Origin: Hymenobacter lapidiphilus
GTDB lineage: Bacteria; Bacteroidota; Bacteroidia; Cytophagales; Hymenobacteraceae
Direction: 5' to 3'
Assembly: GCF_013377885.1 (NCBI RefSeq)
Contig: NZ_JABKAU010000012.1
Coordinates: 1 to 64,000, forward strand
Length of the DNA: 64,000 bases
The notes beneath the pieces were generated by a model. That model saw nothing but the letters and a program-made list of their open reading frames with translations. It was not told the origin of the DNA and searched no databases. A program made the translations under genes and the position numbers. The stretch's first letter is position 1. Every line of letters starts with the position of its first letter. Shown here piece after piece: positions 7,822-16,889 of the stretch.

Positions 7822-7998
7822 TATCGTCTGGTGTTCCTGGGCGTAAATAGTGGTTTTCTGCAATTGCTGGCTGGCTTTATTGCAGCGGTACATAGCGGTA
7901 GGTGCGGCGGAGGTTGAAAGAATATCCGGCCGTTAGGTTAGGAAAACTAGTCAGCACACTGCGAACTTGCGCACTTGCGCGGGAAATGACACCCGGCG

Positions 7999-9354
7999 TT
8001 ACATGCCCACGTAGTTCTGTGGCGTGATGGCGCGCAGCTCCTGCTTCACGGCGTCGCTCACATCCAAACCGTCCACGAACTCGCGGATGGTTTCCTGCGA
8101 AATAGCTTCGCCGGTGCGGGTGAGGGCTTTGAGGGCGTTGTAGGGGTCGGGGTAGGCTTCGCGGCGCAATATTGTTTGCAGCGCCTCGGCCACCACGGCC
8201 CAGTTGGCCTCCAGGTCGCGGTGCAGGGCGGCTTCGTCGAGGGCCAGTTTGCCCAGGCCGCGCTGCAAAGCCGCGAGGGCGATGAGCGTGTGGCCCAGCG
8301 GCACGCCCAGGTTGCGCAGCACCGTCGAGTCGGTGAGGTCGCGCTGGAGCCGCGAAATCGGGAGCTTGGCTGAGAGGTGTTCGAGCACGGCGTTGGCCAG
8401 GCCCAGGTTGCCCTCGGCGTTTTCAAAATCGATGGGGTTCACCTTGTGCGGCATGGCCGAGGAGCCCACCTCGCCGGCCTTCACCGTCTGGCGGAAGTAG
8501 CCCATGGCAATGTACTGCCACACGTCGCGGGCCAGGTCGATGAGAATGGTGTTGAGCCGTTTGAGGCCGTCGCAGAGGGCCGCCAGGTGGTCGTAGTGCT
8601 CAATCTGGGTGGTGGGGTGGCTGCGCTTGAGGCCCAGCCGGCCCTCCACAAACTGTTGGGCAAACTGGTGCCAGTCGAGGTTGGGGTAGGCTACGTGGTG
8701 GGCGTTGAAGTTGCCAGTAGCGCCGCCGAACTTGGCCCCAAACGGCACTTGGCCCAGCAGCTCCACCTGGGCATCGAGCCGGGCCACGAACACCTCGATT
8801 TCCTTACCCAGGCGGGTGGGCGAGGCCGGCTGGCCGTGGGTGCGCGCTAGCATGGGTACAGCGGCCCACTCCTGGGCGCGGGCGGCCAGCTGGTTGCGCA
8901 CGGCGGCGTAGCCGGGCAGCAGCGTGTGCAGCAGCGCATGCTGCAGGCTCAGCGGAATAGCAGTGTTGTTAATATCCTGCGAGGTGAGGCCGAAATGGAT
9001 AAACTCCACAAACTCGCCCAGCCCCAACGCCGAGAACCTGTCGCGCAAAAAGTACTCCACGGCCTTCACATCGTGGTTGGTTACGCGCTCATGGGCCTTC
9101 ACGGCCTCGGCATCGGTGGCGGTGAAATCGGTGTAAATAGCCCGCAATGGCCCAAATGAAGCCGCATCTACGCCCGCCAGCTGCGGCAGCGGCAGCTCGG
9201 CCAGGGCAATAAAATACTCCACTTCCACCAGCACGCGGTACCGAATCAGGGCCAGCTCCGAAAAATAGGCTGTCAGCGGGGCCGTCTGGCGGTGGTAGCG
9301 GCCATCGAGGGGAGAAACGGCGGTAAGCGGCGTGAGGGTGGCGGTGTCAGGCAT
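7999..9354 (-). CDS. purB: Adenylosuccinate lyase
   Basis: PurB of 451 residues, catalysing two fumarate-releasing steps: SAICAR to AICAR, and adenylosuccinate to AMP. The N-terminus LTAVSPLDGRYH, the TSQDINNTA loop and the family signature SSAMPHKVNPIDFENAEGN (with the catalytic Ser loop) identify the E. coli-type purB branch. The ATG at 9354 is chosen because a -7 promoter element lies just upstream at 9385-9392; a longer frame reaching 9477 would include that promoter. Confidence 0.93.
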   Translation of the reverse strand: MPDTATLTPLTAVSPLDGRYHRQTAPLTAYFSELALIRYRVLVEVEYFIALAELPLPQLAGVDAASFGPLRAIYTDFTATDAEAVKAHERVTNHDVKAVEYFLRDRFSALGLGEFVEFIHFGLTSQDINNTAIPLSLQHALLHTLLPGYAAVRNQLAARAQEWAAVPMLARTHGQPASPTRLGKEIEVFVARLDAQVELLGQVPFGAKFGGATGNFNAHHVAYPNLDWHQFAQQFVEGRLGLKRSHPTTQIEHYDHLAALCDGLKRLNTILIDLARDVWQYIAMGYFRQTVKAGEVGSSAMPHKVNPIDFENAEGNLGLANAVLEHLSAKLPISRLQRDLTDSTVLRNLGVPLGHTLIALAALQRGLGKLALDEAALHRDLEANWAVVAEALQTILRREAYPDPYNALKALTRTGEAISQETIREFVDGLDVSDAVKQELRAITPQNYVGM

Positions 9355-9384
9355 CAGCAAGGAGGGAAGGAGTGAGTTCGCAGG

Positions 9385-9392
9385 CAAATATA
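9385..9392 (-). promoter_or_regulatory. Bacteroidota -7 element for purB
   Basis: On the minus strand the sequence reads TATATTTG, a full match to TAnnTTTG, 31 bp upstream of the purB ATG. No clear -33 TTG was found. Confidence 0.5.
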
Positions 9393-9401
9393 CTGTCATC
9401 C

Positions 9402-9494
9402 GTAATCCGGCGTCCGCAACGCCAACAACTTGCATGGGGATGCCACCCGGTAAGCGTTTCCGGCGGGCCCTTCCCATAGCGGACGCCGGATTAC
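9402..9494. repeat. Inverted repeat between divergent promoters
   Basis: Perfect 16-bp arms, GTAATCCGGCGTCCGC at 9402-9417 and its complement at 9479-9494, enclose 61 bp. It lies between the purB and transglycosylase promoters and does not match either of the two main repeat families in the window. Confidence 0.6.
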
Positions 9495-9546
9495 TGATAA
9501 CGGGAGTTTTCGTTCATTTACGCACTCAGGGCGCAGGGCTTTTTGC

Positions 9547-9554
9547 TACCTTTG
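9547..9554 (+). promoter_or_regulatory. Bacteroidota -7 element for GT51 gene
   Basis: TACCTTTG matches TAnnTTTG. Transcription would begin near 9560, which excludes the earlier in-frame start at 9543 and supports the GTG at 9636. Confidence 0.5.
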
Positions 9555-9635
9555 CCGCATAAGCTACTTGGCCGGTGGCGGGTTCGGCCCGATGCTGGCT
9601 CGCCCGGCTCTGGCCTTTCGCTTTCTCCCCGATTC

Positions 9636-11780
9636 GTGCACATCACTCCCGTCATTAAGAAAAGAATTGGCATCGGCCTGGGCATCCTGGCGGTGCTGCT
9701 GCTGGCTGGTTTGGGCCTGTTTCTGGTTAAGCGCCAGCAGCTGCTCGAAGCAGCCCTGGTACGGGTGAAGGCCAAGGTCGAAGCTAAATTCCCGGTAACG
9801 CTCACGCTGGGTCCGGCCCGATTTACAGACCTGAATACGGTAGAGCTGCGCGGTATCAGTGTAGTGCCCACAGCTCCGCTCACCGATACGCTGCTACGCG
9901 CCCGCACCGTGCGCGCCTCGCTCAGCGTACGCAGCCTGTTTGCCGGCCGGCCCGTATTCAGCAACCTCGAAATTGATACGGTGCGCCTCACGGCCCGCCA
10001 GACCGCCAACGGAACAGATAACTACTCTTTCCTCTACAAGAAGAAAAAGGGCGCGCCCACTGTGGTCCGCGACACAACCAAGGGCACTAATTACGGCCTG
10101 TTGGCCAATCAACTCCTCGAAGCTACCTTCGATAACGTGCCCGACGAGGCCGATTTTCGCGAGTTTTTCATCACCTACGACGGCCCGCGCCACCGCGCCC
10201 GCCTCGTAATGCCGCGGCTGGCCATCAAGAGCGGTGAAATTTCGGGCGAGATGACAGCCCTGATTGACTCGGTGGAAAACCGGGTAGGCGTTACTGGTTC
10301 TATCGACGCCGGCAGCTACGAGGTGGATGCCCAGGTATTCGGCCTCGATAAGCGGCCGGTGGTGCTGCCTTTTGTGCAGCGTCGCTACGGCGCCCGGGTG
10401 CAGTTCGATACCATTCGCGTGAGCCTCTCCGACAAGACCTTCCGGCGCGATGAGCTGACGCTTACCGGCACGGCTTCGGCCGTCAATTTCATCGTTAATC
10501 ACCCCAAACTGTCCGATCAGGATGTGCGCTTCCCACGCGGGGGCATCGATTTCGTGACCCGGCTGGGACAGGCGTCGTTTGCACTCGAGAAAGGCACGCG
10601 GGTGCTGCTCAACCGCATGGAGTTCTTTCCGGAGCTGAGCGTACGCCGCCGGCCGGTGCCCGAGCGGGTTATCGGCAAGAACATCAACGGCCTGACCAGC
10701 CGCAGCCAGGCACTGGCCGGCATGGTGGTGAACCTGGATGTAGAGTCATCTGAAACCAAGGCCAACGACTTTTTCGAGGCCCTGCCCGAGGGCATGTTTG
10801 AAACCCTGGAAGGCACCCGTGCCGAGGGCACGCTGCAGTACAAGCTGCACGCCGCCCTCGACATGAACCAGGTAGATAGCCTGGAGTTCGATTCGAGCCT
10901 GCGGGCTACTAAGTTTCGCATCACTCGCTTCGGCCGCGAAAACCTCAACAAGCTCAACGAATCGTTCCTCTACACGGCCTACAACGACAAGGGTGACTCG
11001 GTGAAAGTGTTTAAGGTAGGTCCCGAAAACCCCGAATTCACCCCTTACAACCAGGTTTCTGACTACCTGAAGTACGCCATCATGACGGCCGAAGACCCAC
11101 GCTTCATGACTCACCGCGGGTTCATGGAGAAGGCCTTTGTGAAGTCGGCCATCCAGAACCTGAAGGAGCGGCGATTCGCCCGTGGCGGCAGCACCCTCTC
11201 GATGCAGCTGGTGAAAAACGTATTCCTGACCCGCAAGAAAACCATTGTGCGCAAGGTCGAGGAGGCGCTCATCGTCTGGATTATTGAGAACACCCGGCTG
11301 GCCAGCAAGCAACGGATGCTGGAAGTGTACCTGAACATCATCGAGTGGGGCCCGCGGATTTACGGCGTGCATGAAGCAGCCGATTTTTACTTCGACAAGT
11401 CGCCGGCCAACCTCAATCTGTCAGAAAGCCTGTATCTGGCCAGCATTATCCCGAGTCCGAAGCGCTTCCGGGCTGGCTTCAACCAGTACGGCGACCTGCG
11501 CGGTTCATCGCGCTATTTCCGCCGCCTGATTGCCCAACTCATGGCCCGGCGCGGCTACATTTCGGAAAGCGAGTCTGAAAGCGTCGGTGGCGTAAGCTTT
11601 AGCGGCAGTGGCCTGCGGGCCATGAACTTCAGCGCCCGCCCCGACACCACCCGCCTGTTTCTGGCCCCCGACTCGACCCGATTCGACGAACCCATCGACC
11701 TGCTTGACTTGCTCGGCACCGATGTGCCACCCAGCCAGGAGGTGCCAATCGCGCCTGCTGTTCCGCCGAAGCCGGAGTAG
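9636..11780 (+). CDS. AsmA-like domain plus GT51 peptidoglycan transglycosylase
   Basis: A 715-residue protein. A single N-terminal membrane anchor (about residues 8-30) is followed by about 420 residues of beta-rich AsmA-like sequence, and only then by a GT51 lysozyme-like transglycosylase domain. That domain has the catalytic-Glu motif AEDPRFMTHRG (E486), RGGSTLSMQLVKNVFL, the RK..E region and EVYLNIIEWGP. The enzyme would polymerise lipid II glycan strands; no transpeptidase domain follows. The GTG start at 9636 is supported by the promoter element at 9547-9554. Usual monofunctional enzymes place GT51 directly after the anchor, so the long insert is unusual. The C-terminal 70 residues are Pro/Asp-rich. 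Confidence 0.8.
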   Translation: MHITPVIKKRIGIGLGILAVLLLAGLGLFLVKRQQLLEAALVRVKAKVEAKFPVTLTLGPARFTDLNTVELRGISVVPTAPLTDTLLRARTVRASLSVRSLFAGRPVFSNLEIDTVRLTARQTANGTDNYSFLYKKKKGAPTVVRDTTKGTNYGLLANQLLEATFDNVPDEADFREFFITYDGPRHRARLVMPRLAIKSGEISGEMTALIDSVENRVGVTGSIDAGSYEVDAQVFGLDKRPVVLPFVQRRYGARVQFDTIRVSLSDKTFRRDELTLTGTASAVNFIVNHPKLSDQDVRFPRGGIDFVTRLGQASFALEKGTRVLLNRMEFFPELSVRRRPVPERVIGKNINGLTSRSQALAGMVVNLDVESSETKANDFFEALPEGMFETLEGTRAEGTLQYKLHAALDMNQVDSLEFDSSLRATKFRITRFGRENLNKLNESFLYTAYNDKGDSVKVFKVGPENPEFTPYNQVSDYLKYAIMTAEDPRFMTHRGFMEKAFVKSAIQNLKERRFARGGSTLSMQLVKNVFLTRKKTIVRKVEEALIVWIIENTRLASKQRMLEVYLNIIEWGPRIYGVHEAADFYFDKSPANLNLSESLYLASIIPSPKRFRAGFNQYGDLRGSSRYFRRLIAQLMARRGYISESESESVGGVSFSGSGLRAMNFSARPDTTRLFLAPDSTRFDEPIDLLDLLGTDVPPSQEVPIAPAVPPKPE

Positions 11781-11885
11781 CAAGCAGGCGTTAATGTGCG
11801 TTTAATCCGGTGTGTAGTCCTGCCGCGGTTGAGCCCCAGCGGCACGCGCAGAAGTAGCCGTCTTTCAGCTAATTCAAGCCGGGGA

Positions 11886-11976
11886 GGTCGATGTAGGGGC
11901 GGGGCTTGTCCTCGCCCGCCGTCTGGCGATAATCGTTTAACGGCGGGCGGGGAAAAGCCCCGCCCCTACATCGACC
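11886..11976. repeat. Palindrome, GTAGGGGCGGGGC family
   Basis: Perfect 22-bp arms (11886-11907 and 11955-11976) flank a 47-bp spacer. A second copy with the same core lies at 29211-29323. The 580-bp gap 11781-12362 holds this element, a terminator and another repeat; no gene is visible. Confidence 0.8.
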
Positions 11977-12003
11977 ACTGTTGAAAAGCATGTAAGCTGC
12001 GCT

Positions 12004-12064
12004 AAAAGCCCCAGTGGGTCGACACCAATCGTTGAACGATTGGTGTCGACCCACTGGGGCTTTT
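12004..12064. terminator. Perfect 30-bp-arm bidirectional terminator
   Basis: Two perfect 30-bp arms separated by one G form a 61-bp palindrome that starts with AAAA and ends with TTTT, giving a T tract on both strands. It sits between the convergent transglycosylase and TerC-type genes and should end transcription from both sides. Confidence 0.75.
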
Positions 12065-12118
12065 GATGTTCTTGTGTACGATGCTGCTACCGATATGTCG
12101 CGCCTTTAGGGCTGAAGC

Positions 12119-12260
12119 TGTTTAGGAAGTCAACTAGAACGTCATGCTGAGCTTGTCGAAGCATCTCTACTGCTTTGTAGTGGGGCGTTCAACGAGGCAG
12201 TAGAGATGCTTCGACAAGCTCAGCATGACGTTCATTTAAATAGCAGACACTTCCTAAACA
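12119..12260. repeat. REP/MITE-like palindrome, GTCATGCTGAGC family
   Basis: Outer ends TGTTTAGGAAGT / ACTTCCTAAACA and inner long arms containing GTCATGCTGAGCTTGTCG are both inverted. The same outer ends recur at 26403-26550 and, in weaker form, at 34603-34747, so the unit is about 140-150 bp with its own termini. Confidence 0.85.
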
Positions 12261-12362
12261 GGTTCGCTGTATTCGGTTAAACCAATGGTCTCCAACCCGG
12301 GCTAATTGAATCGTTGATTGGCTACGGACACGCCTCCCCATTAGGGCTAAACCGGGGTACAG

Positions 12363-13310
12363 TTACTCGCCTGCCACCTCGCTTTTCTCTATGACAGGTT
12401 TCGGGAAAAGCAATGACAGAATTACCGACATGACTAGAATAAGCCCAACCGTGCCCAGCGACCAGCCCATCGAGATATGCAGGTCGAATCCTTCTGCGAG
12501 CAGCTTACCACCGATGAACACCAGGATAAGCGCCAGGCCATAGTGCAGGTAATGAAACAGGCGCATGAGGCCTTCGAGGGCGAAGTACAGCGCCCGTAGG
12601 CCAAGTAGCGCAAACACGTTGCTGGTGTACACAATGAACGTGTCGCGCGAGACGGCCAGAATAGCCGGGATGGAGTCGGCGGCGAAAATGACATCGGTGG
12701 TTTCCACCATCACTAAAACCACCAGCAGGGGCGTGGCGAACAGTACGCCGTCTTTGCGCACGAAAAAATTACCGCCGTGTAGCTGGCTGGTGATGGGCAA
12801 ATGGCGACTCAGGAACTTGACTATCGGGTTGTTGTCGGGGTCTATTTCGGGCTCGGAGCCACTGGTAGCCATTTTGATGCCCGTGTACACGAGGAAGGCC
12901 CCGAGCACATACATAAGAAAATGGAACTTGGCCAGCAGCGCCGCACCCACCAGAATAAACATGCCGCGCAGCACCAGTGCCCCAATAATTCCCCAGAACA
13001 GGATTTTGTGCTGGTACTGCGCCGGTACCTTGAAATAGGTGAAAATCAGCAGGAATACGAACAGGTTGTCTACGCTCAGCGACTTTTCGATGAGGTAGCC
13101 CGTGAGAAACTCCAGGGCCGCAGCTTTACCCAACCACTGATAGACCAAGTAGTTGAAGCTCAGCGAAAGCGCAATCCAGAAAGCGCTCCAGCTCAGCGCC
13201 TCGCGCATGCTCACAACGTGGTCTTTGCGGTTGAAAACCAGCAGGTCGAGCAACAGCAGGGCCAGCACAACTACGTTGAAGCCGATCCAGAACAGAGGGG
13301 AAATTTCCAT
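12363..13310 (-). CDS. TerC/Alx family membrane protein
   Basis: A 315-residue membrane protein with about nine hydrophobic segments. It has the two acidic family motifs EKSLSVDNLFVF and VETTDVIFAADSIPAI. TerC/Alx proteins are linked to tellurite resistance and to manganese export or metal loading of exported proteins. The ATG at 13310 is preferred to a TTG three codons upstream. It converges with the transglycosylase gene and is separated from it by repeats and a terminator. Confidence 0.88.
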   Translation of the reverse strand: MEISPLFWIGFNVVVLALLLLDLLVFNRKDHVVSMREALSWSAFWIALSLSFNYLVYQWLGKAAALEFLTGYLIEKSLSVDNLFVFLLIFTYFKVPAQYQHKILFWGIIGALVLRGMFILVGAALLAKFHFLMYVLGAFLVYTGIKMATSGSEPEIDPDNNPIVKFLSRHLPITSQLHGGNFFVRKDGVLFATPLLVVLVMVETTDVIFAADSIPAILAVSRDTFIVYTSNVFALLGLRALYFALEGLMRLFHYLHYGLALILVFIGGKLLAEGFDLHISMGWSLGTVGLILVMSVILSLLFPKPVIEKSEVAGE

Positions 13311-13373
13311 TAGCGGCAAGATACGCGGCCGCCGCCAAAAGGAAGGGCCGGGGTATAACGGTTAGGCCGTTTT

Positions 13374-14192
13374 CTAGTGCGTTTCCGAATCGGTAGGGCC
13401 GGCCGTGGCGGCTGTAAGCGGGCCGGTGCGGTGGGTAGTGTCGGTAGGCGAAGCCTCGGCAGTGCGGTCGAAGCGGCGAAACAGACTGCTGATTTTCATC
13501 TGCACCACGCCAAAAAAGGCTTCTTTGAAGATACCTTTACTCATTTTAGAAGTGCCCCGGGTGCGGTCGGTGAATACAATCGGCACCTCCTTGAGACGAA
13601 AGCCATACTTGTGGGCCAGCCACTTCATCTCAATCTGGAAAGCGTAGCCTACAAACCGGATTCGCTCGCGCATAATTACCCGTAGTACCGGGGCCGTGTA
13701 GCACTTAAAGCCGGCCGTAGCGTCCATAATGGGCATGCGCGTAATCAACCGCACATAGGCCGAGGCGAAGTACGACATCAATACCCGGTTCATGGGCCAG
13801 TTGACCACATTAACCCCCTCAATGTAGCGCGAGCCGATGGCCAGGTCGTAGCCCTGAGTGGCGCAGGCGTCGTAGAGGCGCATCAGGTCCTCGGGGTTGT
13901 GCGAGAAATCGGCGTCCATTTCGAACACGTACTGGTAGCCACGGGCCAGCGCCCAGCGGAAGCCGTGCAGGTAGGCCGTGCCCAGCCCCATTTTACCGCT
14001 GCGCTCTTCCAAAAACAGCCGATCCGGAAACTCCGCCATCATCTCGCGCACAATGGTAGCCGTACCGTCGGGCGAGCCATCGTCAATGATGAGCACGTCG
14101 AACGGCTGGGGCAGCGAGAAAACTTTACGGATAATCAATTCCGCGTTTTCCCGCTCGTTGTAAGTTGGTATCAGAACGAGGCCGTCAGTCAT
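13374..14192 (-). CDS. Polyprenol-phosphate glycosyltransferase (DPM1-like GT2)
   Basis: A 272-residue GT2 enzyme without the C-terminal membrane domain. LVLIPTYNERENAELI, IDDGSPDGTATIV, EMDADFSHNPEDL and GSRYIEGVNVVNWP identify the polyprenol monophosphomannose synthase group, which transfers mannose from GDP-mannose to polyprenyl phosphate. In Cytophagales such genes are common and the sugar is rarely proven. The ATG at 14192 starts MTDGLVLIPTYN, directly at the domain edge. It is 63 bp from the TerC-type gene on the same strand. Confidence 0.85.
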   Translation of the reverse strand: MTDGLVLIPTYNERENAELIIRKVFSLPQPFDVLIIDDGSPDGTATIVREMMAEFPDRLFLEERSGKMGLGTAYLHGFRWALARGYQYVFEMDADFSHNPEDLMRLYDACATQGYDLAIGSRYIEGVNVVNWPMNRVLMSYFASAYVRLITRMPIMDATAGFKCYTAPVLRVIMRERIRFVGYAFQIEMKWLAHKYGFRLKEVPIVFTDRTRGTSKMSKGIFKEAFFGVVQMKISSLFRRFDRTAEASPTDTTHRTGPLTAATAGPTDSETH

Positions 14193-14482
14193 TGCCGTAA
14201 AGGTAAAATTTTGCGCGAGGAGCGGGGCCGCCAAATAGAAATACGGATTCCGACGGCGCAACTGCTGGGGCAAAAGCCGGTAGGCTGTCCGAAAGATGCG
14301 CCCGGTCAGCAGCGGGTTGCGTGTCGCAGGCCAAATAACCGCGCTGTGGCCTTCGGGTCCAGCGAATATAGAGTTTATGCGCTTATTGTCTTTTAGTCGA
14401 TTTGGGGCCGAAAAATCCCGGTACTACGCCGCCGCGCCATCATTTCTGACCTTGTGCCGGGCTGCCGGGCTGCCCTGCCGGC

Positions 14483-15817
14483 CTACCGGGCCGCGGCCAG
14501 CGTGGCGGCCAGTTGGCGGGCGTGGCGCACGCAGTCGGGCACGCCGGCGCCCGCACGCCAGTTGGCCGTAGCGTACAGGCCCTGGGCCTGCAGGGCATCG
14601 GCGGCGGTGTGGGCGGGCACAATGCGGGCATCGAACTGCGGAATGGCGCGGGGCCAGAAGTAGCGGTGCTGCCAGACCGGCGCGGCGCCCGCTTTCAGGC
14701 CATAAAAGCGGCTGAGCTCGGTGTGCACGGCCGCCAACTGCTCGGCGGCCGGCTCCAGGGCCTGCGGCTCGTACTGGGTGCCGCCCACAAACGTGGTGAA
14801 CAGCACCTGTCCGGCCGGGGCTCGGTTGGCAAACAATGAGCTGGTCCAGATGCTGCCGGCGGCGTAGGGCTGCTCGGCCTTGGGGTGCAGGGCCCCGAAA
14901 CCATTGAGCGGGTGGCCCACATCGGCGCGCTGGTAGGCGGTATACACGGCGGCCATGGGCGGGTAGTACACGGCGGCCAGCGCGGCGGCCTGCTCCGGAA
15001 ATTGCTCGGCTAGCAGCGGCGCGGCCGCGTAGGTGGGCAGGGCCAGCACCACGTGCTTGTACAGGCGCGGCGCGGGGCCTGCGGTGGTTTCCAGCTCCCA
15101 GCGGCCATCGTCGTCGTGGCGGTGCAGGCGGGTGGCGGCCTGCCCGAAATGGGCGCGGCGCAGCTTGGCTGCCAGCATGGCGGGCAGCGTCTGCAGGCCC
15201 CCGGCCAGCGACACCACGCGGCGGCGGCCCGCCTTGCTCTTGCCCTGCATCAGCCCGCGCAGCACCGAGCCGTGCTGCTGCTCCAGGGTGGCCAGCTGCG
15301 GGAAGGTTTTATGTAGCAGCAGCTGCGAAGGGTCGCCGGCATAGATGCCCGAAATGAAGGGGTTGAGCGCGTACTCGACTACTTCAGGGCCGAAACGGCG
15401 GGTGAAAAACGCGCTCAGCGTTTCGAGCTCATCGATGGGGGCCGGCTTCCGAAATAGCTCCCGCACAATGTTGTAGCGGCCTTTCAGGCTGAAAAACTTG
15501 CTGGTGAGCAGGCCTGGGGGCGTACCGGGCAGGGGCTGGTAGGCCCCGCCGCGCAGCACATAGCGGTTCTGGCTCACGGCGGCCGCATCCTCTATTTTAT
15601 CGTTCAGTCCCAACTCGCTGAATAGGTCCGCCAACTCGTCGGAGAGCTGTAACGAGTTGGGCCCCACTTCGAGCAGGTAGCCACCGTGCTGTTCCGAGCA
15701 GATGGTGCCGCCCGGCCGCGCACTGGCCTCAAACAGGTCATAGTCAATACCCGCCCGCTGCAGCCCCCAGGCCAGTGTAAGGCCCGAAATACCCCCGCCG
15801 ATAATTGCAATAGCCAT
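14483..15817 (-). CDS. hemG: Oxygen-dependent protoporphyrinogen oxidase
   Basis: A 444-residue FAD enzyme oxidising protoporphyrinogen IX to protoporphyrin IX in heme synthesis. The N-terminus AIIGGGISGLTLAWGLQRAG is the dinucleotide-binding motif and GGTICSEQHGGYLLEVGPNS is characteristic of the HemY/PPOX branch. The C-terminal FAD contact (YATANWRAGAGVPDCV) is also present. The ATG at 15817 is supported by the -7 element at 15864-15871. It is a single gene, divergent from gmhB. Some annotators use hemY for this oxygen-dependent form. Confidence 0.88.
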   Translation of the reverse strand: MAIAIIGGGISGLTLAWGLQRAGIDYDLFEASARPGGTICSEQHGGYLLEVGPNSLQLSDELADLFSELGLNDKIEDAAAVSQNRYVLRGGAYQPLPGTPPGLLTSKFFSLKGRYNIVRELFRKPAPIDELETLSAFFTRRFGPEVVEYALNPFISGIYAGDPSQLLLHKTFPQLATLEQQHGSVLRGLMQGKSKAGRRRVVSLAGGLQTLPAMLAAKLRRAHFGQAATRLHRHDDDGRWELETTAGPAPRLYKHVVLALPTYAAAPLLAEQFPEQAAALAAVYYPPMAAVYTAYQRADVGHPLNGFGALHPKAEQPYAAGSIWTSSLFANRAPAGQVLFTTFVGGTQYEPQALEPAAEQLAAVHTELSRFYGLKAGAAPVWQHRYFWPRAIPQFDARIVPAHTAADALQAQGLYATANWRAGAGVPDCVRHARQLAATLAAAR

Positions 15818-15863
15818 TTTTGATGTGCTGATTTTTTGGTGTGCCGCTATACCGATACCCGGG

Positions 15864-15871
15864 CAAAGATA
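15864..15871 (-). promoter_or_regulatory. Bacteroidota -7 element for protoporphyrinogen oxidase
   Basis: TATCTTTG on the minus strand, 47 bp upstream of the ATG at 15817, is a full match to TAnnTTTG. Confidence 0.5.
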
Positions 15872-15983
15872 CGGCCCTACTTGGCGGGGTGAACAACGAG
15901 CCCCCGCCAGCGTGGCCGCAGGAGCGGCTCGTTCGACCAGCACCAGCGCCTGTGGTGCGCCGCCGTTCGAGAAAACACGCCCC

Positions 15984-15991
15984 TATCTTTG
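15984..15991 (+). promoter_or_regulatory. Bacteroidota -7 element for gmhB
   Basis: TATCTTTG lies 24 bp upstream of the gmhB ATG at 16016, implying a leader of under 20 nucleotides and excluding any earlier start. Confidence 0.55.
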
Positions 15992-16015
15992 CCCACGCAT
16001 CAGCATAACAACCTC

Positions 16016-16546
16016 ATGAACAAAGCCATTTTTCTTGACCGCGACGGAGTGCTTAATCGCGAAATCGGGACGTATGTGTGGGAGCCGAGCCGTTTTGAGG
16101 TGTTGCCGGGCGTGGCCGAGAGTCTGGCCCGGCTAAAGGCTGCGGGTTACCACCTGATTGTGGTAACCAACCAGGCCGGCATTGCCCGCGGCCTCTACAC
16201 CGCGGCCGATGTGCAGGCCTGCCATGCCAAGCTGCAGCAGGCCGTGGGTGGCCTTATTGATGCCCTGTACTTCGCGCCCGGCCACCCCAGCGTGTCGGAG
16301 AGCCTGCGCCGCAAGCCCGATTCGCTGATGCTGGAGCAGGCGTTGGCGCGTTTCGGGCTCGATGCGGCCCGCTGCTGGCTGGTGGGCGACCGGCTCCGTG
16401 ACATAGCGGCTGCCGAAAAAGTGGGCGTGCGCGGCCTGCTGGTGGGCTCCGACGAGCCGGCCGGCTACACCCCGCGCACCGCCGACCTGCCCACTGCCAC
16501 CGATTTCATCCTGGCCGCCGACACAGCGCTGACAAACGGCCGGTAA
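16016..16546 (+). CDS. gmhB: D,D-heptose 1,7-bisphosphate 7-phosphatase
   Basis: A 176-residue HAD phosphatase. Motif I is DRDGVLN, followed by VTNQAGIARGLYT (motif II) and VGDRLRDIAAAEKVGV (motif IV). These are diagnostic for GmhB/HisB-type phosphatases, which remove the 7-phosphate from D-glycero-D-manno-heptose 1,7-bisphosphate on the way to ADP-heptose. GmhB usually has a Cys-based zinc loop (CxHxxxxxCxCRKP). Here that region reads FAPGHPSVSESLRRKPD and lacks the cysteines, as in zinc-less homologues, so a related sugar phosphate is possible. The GT9 gene at 6718 may use the product. Confidence 0.8.
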   Translation: MNKAIFLDRDGVLNREIGTYVWEPSRFEVLPGVAESLARLKAAGYHLIVVTNQAGIARGLYTAADVQACHAKLQQAVGGLIDALYFAPGHPSVSESLRRKPDSLMLEQALARFGLDAARCWLVGDRLRDIAAAEKVGVRGLLVGSDEPAGYTPRTADLPTATDFILAADTALTNGR

Positions 16547-16625
16547 GCCACTGTAACGCAACTGGCCGCCGGCTTTCTGCAGCCCCAGAATCCAGCGGCC
16601 GGGCGGGTAGTTGAGGCATTGGGAA

Positions 16626-16784
16626 TTACGGCTGGCTGGTGCTGATGGATGTGCTGGCCAACATGGATGCTGCCGGAGTAGCCTGGTGCAAAGTGGGTGT
16701 GGTAGAGCTATAGGCAGGACACTGCGTGCGGCAGGAAACGGCTCCGAGGGACAGCAAAATCCCGAAAAACAGCAGCTTTTTCAT
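16626..16784 (-). CDS. 52-residue lipoprotein, CPAYS paralogue 2
   Basis: A tiny predicted lipoprotein beginning MKKLLFFGILLSLGAVSC, with a signal peptide ending in a lipobox (GAVSC) and then a Thr/Ser-rich tail of about 34 residues. The mature end starts CRTQCPAYS. The sequence CPAYS follows closely after the lipid-modified Cys, as it does in the neighbour at 16960-17118. Both genes are 52 codons long and on the same strand, so they look like a tandem duplication. Function is unknown. Confidence 0.65.
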   Translation of the reverse strand: MKKLLFFGILLSLGAVSCRTQCPAYSSTTPTLHQATPAASMLASTSISTSQP

Positions 16785-16889
16785 GAGAAACAATCGGTGG
16801 GTGGTGAAGGGTGGGGTAGCATGCATAACGCCTGCTGCCTCCCAACGATTCGGCTGCCCCCAGATTGCCCTGCCTGCCGAAAGAACCGG

